DNA of 12,191 nt. Source: Patescibacteria group bacterium (lineage in GTDB: Bacteria; Patescibacteriota; Microgenomatia; UBA1406; GWC2-37-13). The position numbers and the translations under genes were made by a program. The notes under the pieces were generated by a model. It was not told the origin of the DNA and searched no databases. It was given only the letters and a program-made list of their open reading frames with translations. Location: NCBI GenBank assembly GCA_943356515.1, contig CALRFM010000021.1:1-12191 (forward strand). Reading direction: 5' to 3'. Below, in pieces: positions 7,399 to 12,191 of this stretch (positions are counted from its first letter, which is position 1; every line of letters starts with the position of its first letter).

Positions 7399-9180
7399 AT
7401 GAACGTCAGTGACTATATTATAGATTTTTTAGCGAAAAAAAAGGTAGACACTATATTTATGATCACTGGTGGCCAAGCCATGTTTATGAATGATGCGGTG
7501 GCCCGTAACAAAAAAATCACCTATATTTGCCATCATCATGAACAGGCTGTTGGAATGGCTGCTGAAGCATACGGAAGAGCTTCGGGAAAACTGGGTGTTG
7601 CACTAGTTACTGCTGGACCTGCATCGGTAAACGTGATGAATGGCGTGGTAGGAGCATGGGTTGATTCAAGCCCAATGCTCATTCTTTCCGGGCAATCACC
7701 ACTTCCCTTTGTGCAATATCAACAGAAACATAAGATACGTCAATACGGAATTCAGGGAATAAATATTCAACCATTGGTAGAGAGTGTTACAAAATTCTTT
7801 GTAACAGTAGATGATCCATCTCTTATAAAATACTACGTACAAAAAGCCTACTATTTAGCGACTCACGGTAGACCTGGACCAGTATGGCTTGATGTCCCCC
7901 TAGATATTCAGCGAATGGAAGTTCCAACAAAAATGCTTAAAGAATTTACACCCCCTGTGGAAGAACCTGCACAACAATCTCTCTTAGAAAGCGGAGCAAA
8001 GAGCATACTTCAAGCAATTGGTAAATCAAAACGACCGATAATCATAGCTGGTCAAGGAATACGTTTAGCAAATGCTGTTGCAGATTTTCAGGGTGTTATT
8101 AATAAATTGGGTATTCCGGTCCTTACGTCACGACTTGGTATAGATCTTATTCAAAGTTCAAATAAGCTGTATGTGGGAAGGCCGGGAACTTATGGTGAGC
8201 GTGCAGCTCACTTTGCAATACAAAACTCTGATTTGATTATTGCTTTAGGAAGTCGGCTTTCTTCATCTACGGTAGGTCACAATCCAAGTGATTTTGGCCG
8301 GCATGCAAAAAAAATAATGGTTGATATTGATAAAGAAGAATTGAACAAACCTGGAGTTGAAATCAGTGTAAAAATTAATCAAAATGTTAAAGATATTCTT
8401 CAAGAACTAGACACGCAGATCGATGTAACATCACTTCCCAAATATACTGATTGGATCGCTCAGTGCAATACGTGGAAAGAAGCTTACCCTGTGGTTCTTC
8501 CAGAATATAAAAATGAGAACCCAGTAAATTCATACTATTTTATCGATAGGCTTTCAGCATTGGCACGTGAAAAAACTACTATACTTGTAGATACTGGCTC
8601 ATGTTTTCATGTAGCAAGTCAGGCTTGGAAAGTCAAAAAGGACCAACGCTTTATGACAACCGGTGGAATATCTACCATGGGTTACTGGGTTGCAGGGATA
8701 GGTGCACATATGGCAGACACTAGTCAACAAACCATCATAATTACTGGTGATGGAAGTATGCAGTTTAATATTCAAGAGCTGGCTACCATAAAGCAAAACA
8801 AGTTGCCCGTAAAAATATTTGTGTTTAATAATAATGGGTACCTGCTCATTCGTCTCACACAAGCCAATTATATGAATAATAGACATATTGGTGTTGATGA
8901 TAAATCTGGCTTATGGTGCCCTGACGCTTTGAAAATAGCCGCAGCATATGAAATAAAAGGAGTAAGAATAAACTCGGTAAAAGAAGTAGATAAGAAAATA
9001 AATGAGGTTCTTGAGTATGATGGACCAGTGGTATGTGATGTTATGACACCTGAATGGCAACCCCTTATTCCACGTTTGGCTTCAGTTAAGAATAAAGATG
9101 GTTCATTTACTTCAAAACCATTTGAAGATATGTTTCCGTTTTTAGATGAGAAAGAACTTAAATCAAATATGATTGAGTGA
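7399..9180 (+). CDS. ThDP-dependent acetolactate-synthase-like enzyme (ThDP-B), diverged paralogue of ThDP-A
   Basis: ThDP enzyme of 593 residues, similar to ThDP-A along its whole length, from the VSDYII start to the C-terminal pattern DM-PFL-----NM. It keeps the catalytic glutamate E48 in HHHEQA, the ThDP/Mg motif GDG (450-452), NN at 477-478, and the RPGPVWLDVPLDIQ strand. It differs where the substrate is handled: the canonical GPGGTN loop reads GPASVN (73-78), and the LGAMGWGLPASIGA segment of ThDP-A is replaced by ISTMGYWVAGIGA. It probably still decarboxylates a 2-oxo acid, but with a different donor or acceptor. It is the last gene of the operon with the aldolase and dehydrogenase, 17 bases behind the aldolase stop and without a Shine-Dalgarno sequence. 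Possible roles are transfer of an acyl unit to a keto sugar (YerE-like), or decarboxylation of pyruvate to acetaldehyde for the dehydrogenase. Family firm; reaction not assignable. Confidence 0.87.
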   Translation: MNVSDYIIDFLAKKKVDTIFMITGGQAMFMNDAVARNKKITYICHHHEQAVGMAAEAYGRASGKLGVALVTAGPASVNVMNGVVGAWVDSSPMLILSGQSPLPFVQYQQKHKIRQYGIQGINIQPLVESVTKFFVTVDDPSLIKYYVQKAYYLATHGRPGPVWLDVPLDIQRMEVPTKMLKEFTPPVEEPAQQSLLESGAKSILQAIGKSKRPIIIAGQGIRLANAVADFQGVINKLGIPVLTSRLGIDLIQSSNKLYVGRPGTYGERAAHFAIQNSDLIIALGSRLSSSTVGHNPSDFGRHAKKIMVDIDKEELNKPGVEISVKINQNVKDILQELDTQIDVTSLPKYTDWIAQCNTWKEAYPVVLPEYKNENPVNSYYFIDRLSALAREKTTILVDTGSCFHVASQAWKVKKDQRFMTTGGISTMGYWVAGIGAHMADTSQQTIIITGDGSMQFNIQELATIKQNKLPVKIFVFNNNGYLLIRLTQANYMNNRHIGVDDKSGLWCPDALKIAAAYEIKGVRINSVKEVDKKINEVLEYDGPVVCDVMTPEWQPLIPRLASVKNKDGSFTSKPFEDMFPFLDEKELKSNMIE

Positions 9181-9230
9181 TTTTAAATACCACATATTGT
9201 GATAGAAAGGTATGGGCATTAAAATAATAG

Positions 9231-9572
9231 TTAATTTGAAGAATAGATTACTTTTCCATATTTCTTGATTTCACCAATAAGAGAATGATATTTAAGTTTT
9301 AGATTGTCATTTGTTAGAGGAATTGCCTCAATTCGATCTGATACATCAATAGTCAACCTTGCTAATTCCATTAGTTCCTCAATTTCATCTTTGCCAAATT
9401 GATCAGAAATAACTGCTATATCAATATCTGAATATGGATGAGTTTTTCCTTTAGCAAACGAGCCATAAAGAAGTATTTTGCTTGGATTAATGTTATTTTT
9501 TATTAACACTTTAATATAGTTTTCGATTTCATTTAGTATTCCTTGTTTTTTTAAAATTATTTTATCAATCAT
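9231..9572 (-). CDS. MNT-type minimal nucleotidyltransferase domain protein (partner of HEPN)
   Basis: Small protein of 113 residues with the DNA-polymerase-beta-like nucleotidyltransferase signature: YGSFAKG (36-42) followed by the metal-binding pair D49 and D51 in SDIDIAV. A likely third acidic residue is E82 in RIEAIPL. In MNT/HEPN modules the MNT protein is the antitoxin and, in studied cases, AMPylates the HEPN partner. The start overlaps the HEPN stop as ATGA (9572-9569), so the two are coupled with HEPN first. This region is far more AT-rich than the sugar genes (G+C about 17% over 9541-9660, against 40% over 7021-7080), pointing to separate origin. Function is inferred from the family and pairing. 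Confidence 0.85.
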   Translation of the reverse strand: MIDKIILKKQGILNEIENYIKVLIKNNINPSKILLYGSFAKGKTHPYSDIDIAVISDQFGKDEIEELMELARLTIDVSDRIEAIPLTNDNLKLKYHSLIGEIKKYGKVIYSSN

Positions 9573-9964
9573 AATAAGTTTTTAAATTTAATAAATAGCT
9601 CTTTAGTAATATTAAAATATCTCTGAGTAAATTCTTTGGTAGCTTTTTTATAAAGTTTTTCTTTAAAAATATCGTAGCGGGCTTCAACATTGAAGGTGGT
9701 TATCTCAATCAAATATAATTTAAACTCTCTGTTTAATTCTAATTTTGATAAATGAGCAAGGTTAACTAATTTATGTGTAGGAGGTGGATAGGTATCGTTA
9801 ACTTTAATGTAAATTGCTTTTAGTGTTTTTTCTATTACAAGATGACAGAAGAATAGACAACCGCTAAATCTTCCCAACTTAAATAAATCCTTAGCTGTTT
9901 CTAAATCTTCAATAGCGCTTTTCAACCATGCTTTTTGTAATTCATCTTTTTCTTTTATTTCCAC
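9569..9964 (-). CDS. HEPN domain protein (putative toxin partner of MNT protein)
   Basis: All-helical HEPN-type protein of 131 residues. Recognisable features are the opening WLKSAIEDLETAKDLFKLGRFSGC, in which two helices are separated by the family's GRF/GRY turn (31-33), then HLVIEKTLKAIYI (41-53), the YPPPTHKL loop (59-66), and VEARYDIFKEK (93-103). Many HEPN toxins are RNases with an R-x4-6-H motif; I find no such spacing here, so RNase activity is doubtful. The first codon is GTG (9964-9962). A TACAAT lies six bases upstream, suggesting its own, possibly leaderless, transcript. It overlaps the MNT gene and forms a typical two-gene module. It could be a toxin-antitoxin pair or a non-toxic HEPN/MNT pair of unknown purpose. 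Confidence 0.8.
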   Translation of the reverse strand: MEIKEKDELQKAWLKSAIEDLETAKDLFKLGRFSGCLFFCHLVIEKTLKAIYIKVNDTYPPPTHKLVNLAHLSKLELNREFKLYLIEITTFNVEARYDIFKEKLYKKATKEFTQRYFNITKELFIKFKNLL

Positions 9965-9970
9965 GTCTAT

Positions 9971-9976
9971 ATTGTA
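9971..9976 (-). promoter_or_regulatory. Candidate -10 element (TACAAT) for the HEPN/MNT pair
   Basis: On the minus strand TACAAT (five of six to TATAAT) ends six bases before the GTG start of the HEPN gene. With an 18-base spacer, TTTACT is a four-of-six match to the -35 consensus. As at 4494, transcription would begin about at the start codon. Seen in the sequence; activity is inferred. Confidence 0.3.
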
Positions 9977-9990
9977 TCAAATAGGTAAAT

Positions 9991-10086
9991 TTATAGTAAA
10001 TTATTTTTAAAATACCACTCAAAAATTCCCTGCGCAGTGGATTGCACGGTACGTTTTGGCTTCCAACCGATTTTTTTGTGATTTAA
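9991..10086 (-). pseudogene. Orphan C-terminal tail of a lost SDR (nucleotide-sugar dehydratase) gene
   Basis: Read on the minus strand from 10086 to the TAA at 9993-9991, this stretch encodes about 31 residues with no start codon. It contains KKIGWKPKRTVQSTAQGI and then FEWYFKNN. It aligns with the C-terminus of the rfbG product (positions 10513-10445): 13 of 23 residues match between GWKPKRTV... and GWEPKETV..., including the GW-PK-TV-STA and WY positions. The DNA is also alike: the stretches ending in ccaaccgattt at about 10054-10071 and 10499-10516 are nearly the same. The rest of the gene is absent; the nucleotidyltransferase gene lies where its body would be. The tail is in the same frame as that gene and starts directly after its TGA. 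It is best read as the scar of a deletion, insertion or recombination. Confidence 0.75.
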
Positions 10087-10413
10087 TCAATTTGTGTAAA
10101 TTGTTATTCCTTCTTTTTTTGCCTCACTGAGTATTGATAGATGACTCAGGTTTTTAAAATCTTTCTGTTGCAAAATACGAATATCAAATATCCGTTCGTC
10201 ATCAATAGTCGTCCCAATATTTGAAAGCTTATTCATAAGCTCTAACTCATTTTTCTTTTTATAATCTGCTACAACCACGAGGTCGATATCACTCCACTTC
10301 GTAGCAGTTCCACGTGCATACGAGCCATACAAAATCACTCTCTGCGGATTTACAACAGATTGAATTTTTTTTACATATTGATTTAAGGTTACTTCAATTG
10401 TTTTTCTATCCAT
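10087..10413 (-). CDS. Solitary MNT-type nucleotidyltransferase domain protein
   Basis: Protein of 108 residues with the minimal nucleotidyltransferase fold: YGSYARG (29-35), the metal pair D42/D44 in WSDIDLVVV, and a likely third carboxylate D77 in IFDIRIL. It is related to the MNT protein at 9231-9572 but clearly diverged, and no HEPN gene is next to it. It starts 25 bases after the rfbG stop with no Shine-Dalgarno sequence. TAATAT lies four bases before its ATG, a possible close-set -10. Its TGA stop (10089-10087) is followed at once, in frame, by the remnant SDR tail, so its 3' end is a recombination junction. It could be an orphan antitoxin, a lone AMPylating enzyme or cargo brought in at this site. 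No function can be assigned from sequence. Confidence 0.8.
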   Translation of the reverse strand: MDRKTIEVTLNQYVKKIQSVVNPQRVILYGSYARGTATKWSDIDLVVVADYKKKNELELMNKLSNIGTTIDDERIFDIRILQQKDFKNLSHLSILSEAKKEGITIYTN

Positions 10414-10438
10414 AGGTATATTATTTCTGCCATAATTA

Positions 10439-11389
10439 CTAACGGTTCAGCTTCTTATACCACCTCCAAACCCTCTCTGCGGTTGAAGAAACAGTTTCTT
10501 TTGGCTCCCAACCGATTTCTTTTTTTATTTTTGAGTAATCCAGTGACTGATAGGGGATCTCATTTTTGGCCTGATTAAGGATATTTTTTTGTACTTTTTT
10601 GCCTAAGGTTTTTTCTATTTGGGTTAGGAGATCCAAGACAGAGAGCGTATCATTTGATCCAAAATTAAATGCTTGACCACGAACTGTATCGATATTTTGG
10701 GCGAGTAATATGTACCCAGCAACAACATCTTTGACATACAAGTAATCGCGTATGAATGTTCCGTCGCTACGGATATCAAGCGGCTTGTTACTGATAATCG
10801 ATGTCATAATGCCAGGAATGATTCGAGAAAAGTTTAAATCGCCTTCGCCGTAAATATTCCCAAATCGAGTAACAACTGCGGGGATGCCATATGTTTTACA
10901 ATAGGTAGTTGTGATCAAATCTGTTGCCGATTTTGACGTGTCATATGGATGGTCACCAGATAGGGGATCGGTCTCGATGTATTTGTCTTTATTCAGCTTC
11001 CCATAACTTTTATCAGAGGATGCAACGACCAGACCCTTAATGGTGGGATTTATTCTGACCGCTTCAAGAATGTTTATGGTGCTCACAATATTGTTTTCTA
11101 ACGTCTGTTTTGGATTGTGGTAAGCAACCTCAACAAGTGCTTGAGCGGCCAAGTGGAAGATGAATTCAACCTTGTATTCTTCGATCAGTTTTAGTAATTT
11201 GTTATAATCACACATATCTAGATGTATGACTGTTGCTTTCTGATCAAGTTTTTCAGTATAGAGATATGATTTTTTATCTAGATTGATATCGACAACAATA
11301 ACATTGGCACCAAGCTTTATCAATTCTTCGACCAGATGCCCTCCCACAAAGCCCGTGCCACCCGTAACGAGTACTGTTTTGTTTTTCAT
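10439..11389 (-). CDS. rfbG: CDP-glucose 4,6-dehydratase (RfbG-like)
   Basis: Extended SDR of 316 residues. RfbG removes water from CDP-D-glucose with bound NAD+, giving CDP-4-keto-6-deoxy-D-glucose, the entry point for CDP-linked 3,6-dideoxy and branched sugars. Motifs are GGTGFVG (10-16), FHLAAQALV, the catalytic SSDK (124-127, D126/K127) and Y149/K153 in YDTSK, with DYLYVKDVV downstream. SDK in place of the SE/TE of GDP-mannose and dTDP-glucose dehydratases and the HLAAQ-LV segment favour the RfbG branch. The protein is about 40 residues shorter than typical RfbG (about 350-360), so a relative acting on another nucleotide sugar is possible. The link to rfbF, one base upstream (TAA-T-ATG), is the strongest support. 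No RfbH dehydrase or its reductase is visible, so removal of the 3-hydroxyl is not shown in this window. Confidence 0.82.
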   Translation of the reverse strand: MKNKTVLVTGGTGFVGGHLVEELIKLGANVIVVDINLDKKSYLYTEKLDQKATVIHLDMCDYNKLLKLIEEYKVEFIFHLAAQALVEVAYHNPKQTLENNIVSTINILEAVRINPTIKGLVVASSDKSYGKLNKDKYIETDPLSGDHPYDTSKSATDLITTTYCKTYGIPAVVTRFGNIYGEGDLNFSRIIPGIMTSIISNKPLDIRSDGTFIRDYLYVKDVVAGYILLAQNIDTVRGQAFNFGSNDTLSVLDLLTQIEKTLGKKVQKNILNQAKNEIPYQSLDYSKIKKEIGWEPKETVSSTAERVWRWYKKLNR

Positions 11390-11390
11390 A

Positions 11391-12170
11391 TTATTTCCAA
11401 ATTTTCCAAGGAGGTTGTTCTTGATCCCACAGCTTGTTCAAATCTTCTACCTCTTTATAGGTGTCCATACTCTGCCAAAAGCCTTCATGTTTATACAACG
11501 ATAATTGTTGTTTTTCTGCAATGCGCTTTAAGCCTTCGTGTTCTAATTCTCCTTTATGAATATAGTCAAAAAATTCTCTTTGAAATACCATAAATCCGCC
11601 GTTGACCCATTCAGACAAAACTGGCTTTTCTACAAACCCACTGATTTTATCGCTATCACCCACACTTACCAAGCCGTATTTGCTACGAGGATGAACGCCA
11701 GTAAGAGTGCCTATGGTATGTTGATTGGTATGGAAGGTCACAAGGTCTTGGATATTAATGTCTGAAACTGCATCGCCGTAGGTTACCATAAAACGCTCAT
11801 CGTCTTTGGATATATAGGGCTTGCATCTGAGTATACGTTCACCAGGCTCTGTTTTGTCACCAGTGTTTACAAAGGTTATTTTAAAGTCATCTCTGGATTT
11901 ATCTTCGGCAAAATGATACGTCACCTCATGAGATTTGGTTTCAAGAGTAAAATCATTGGTGAATGCTTTTTGATTCAAGAAAAATTCTTTGATGTAATCT
12001 GCCTTGTAACCAAGTGCCAAAATAAATTCGTTAAATCCTGCTGCTGCATATATCTTCATAATGTGCCAAAGAATAGGCTGATTGCCTACAAAAACCATAG
12101 GCTTTGGTTTGAATTCAGTTTCTTCTTTCATGCGGGTTCCGGTGCCTCCGCAAAGTATGATAGTTTTCAT
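11391..12170 (-). CDS. rfbF: Glucose-1-phosphate cytidylyltransferase
   Basis: Nucleotidyltransferase of 259 residues (RfbF is about 257). It makes CDP-glucose and pyrophosphate from CTP and glucose 1-phosphate in the cytoplasm. The N-terminus has the signature CGGTGTR (7-13), then the family-specific KPKPM (21-25) and PILWHIMK. The metal-binding Asp is D133 in TYGDAVSD, where RfbF usually has GDGVAD. FVEKP, VNGGFMVF, EHEGLKRIAEK and the C-terminal GFWQSMDTYKE with PPWKIWK all match RfbF better than the thymidylyl- or uridylyltransferases. It is complete, with 21 bases left before the window edge, too few to judge what lies upstream; no Shine-Dalgarno sequence is seen there. It leads the rfbF-rfbG pair and sets the nucleotide used by the locus as CDP, the same carrier used by YerE-type branching enzymes. 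Confidence 0.93.
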   Translation of the reverse strand: MKTIILCGGTGTRMKEETEFKPKPMVFVGNQPILWHIMKIYAAAGFNEFILALGYKADYIKEFFLNQKAFTNDFTLETKSHEVTYHFAEDKSRDDFKITFVNTGDKTEPGERILRCKPYISKDDERFMVTYGDAVSDINIQDLVTFHTNQHTIGTLTGVHPRSKYGLVSVGDSDKISGFVEKPVLSEWVNGGFMVFQREFFDYIHKGELEHEGLKRIAEKQQLSLYKHEGFWQSMDTYKEVEDLNKLWDQEQPPWKIWK

Positions 12171-12191
12171 ATTAGGTTTTCAATCCATCAA

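Noticed and set aside
8599..8886. Minus-strand open frame inside ThDP-B
   Set aside because: It lies wholly opposite strongly conserved ThDP/Mg-binding sequence and resembles no known protein; a chance antisense frame. The same applies to other open frames opposite or inside the annotated genes.
9181..9230. Bidirectional terminator between the convergent ThDP-B and MNT genes
   Set aside because: I looked for an inverted repeat followed by a T-run on either strand and saw only AT-rich sequence with no convincing hairpin.
9991..10413. Recoded TGA (as in code 25 lineages) that would join the nucleotidyltransferase and the SDR tail into one protein
   Set aside because: TGA ends many genes here at exact ATGA overlaps and at family-typical lengths, so it is a real stop. 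The tail is an incomplete domain that would make no sense as a fusion.
12171..12191. End of a preceding gene upstream of rfbF
   Set aside because: Only 21 bases are available; a short frame ending in TGA can be read there but nothing supports it.
1..12191. tRNA, rRNA, CRISPR array, insertion sequence or riboswitch
   Set aside because: No repeats, transposase motifs, terminal inverted repeats or conserved RNA elements were seen, and coding sequence fills almost all of the window.

Overview
The window is a 12.2 kb piece of a bacterial surface-polysaccharide (nucleotide-sugar and glycosyl-transfer) locus, densely packed and AT-rich. All genes are bacterial in type and end normally at TAA, TAG or TGA, so the genetic code is standard. 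None of the visible start codons has a convincing Shine-Dalgarno sequence, many genes overlap by ATGA, and some promoters appear to sit directly against the start codon. That style, with the HEPN/nucleotidyltransferase pair and the odd mix of sugar genes, would suit an uncultured small-genome lineage such as Patescibacteria (CPR). This is only a guess from style, not a phylogenetic result.

Layout. (1) Positions 1-4455, minus strand: an operon read from 4455 leftwards, with a ThDP-dependent acetolactate-synthase-like enzyme (ThDP-A), an NAD-dependent epimerase/reductase, a PseB-type UDP-GlcNAc 4,6-dehydratase, and an RmlD-like reductase cut by the window edge. (2) Positions 4456-4504: a 49-base divergent promoter region. 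(3) Positions 4505-9180, plus strand: a second operon with a membrane-anchored GT2 glycosyltransferase, an acetylating acetaldehyde dehydrogenase, a 4-hydroxy-2-oxovalerate aldolase and a second ThDP enzyme (ThDP-B) that is a paralogue of ThDP-A. (4) Positions 9231-9964, minus strand: a very AT-rich HEPN/nucleotidyltransferase pair of toxin-antitoxin type. (5) Positions 9991-10413, minus strand: the orphan C-terminal tail of a lost SDR gene, directly behind a second, solitary nucleotidyltransferase gene. (6) Positions 10439-12170, minus strand: rfbF-rfbG, which make CDP-glucose and then CDP-4-keto-6-deoxyglucose.

How the genes may work together. RfbF and RfbG supply a CDP-4-keto-6-deoxy sugar. 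In yersiniose biosynthesis a ThDP enzyme of the acetolactate-synthase family (YerE) decarboxylates pyruvate and attaches the two-carbon unit to the keto carbon of a CDP-keto sugar, and an SDR then reduces the new carbonyl. Two such ThDP enzymes plus spare SDR reductases therefore suggest a branched-chain sugar. The aldolase/dehydrogenase pair, normally catabolic, has no other meta-cleavage genes around it. Run backwards it could build a 4-hydroxy-2-oxo acid from acetyl-CoA and pyruvate as a longer donor for ThDP-B. This proposal is the main point of interest. It is inference, and alternatives are listed in the findings.

No tRNA, rRNA, CRISPR array, insertion sequence or clear intrinsic terminator was seen, and no stretch over 300 bases lacks a gene.
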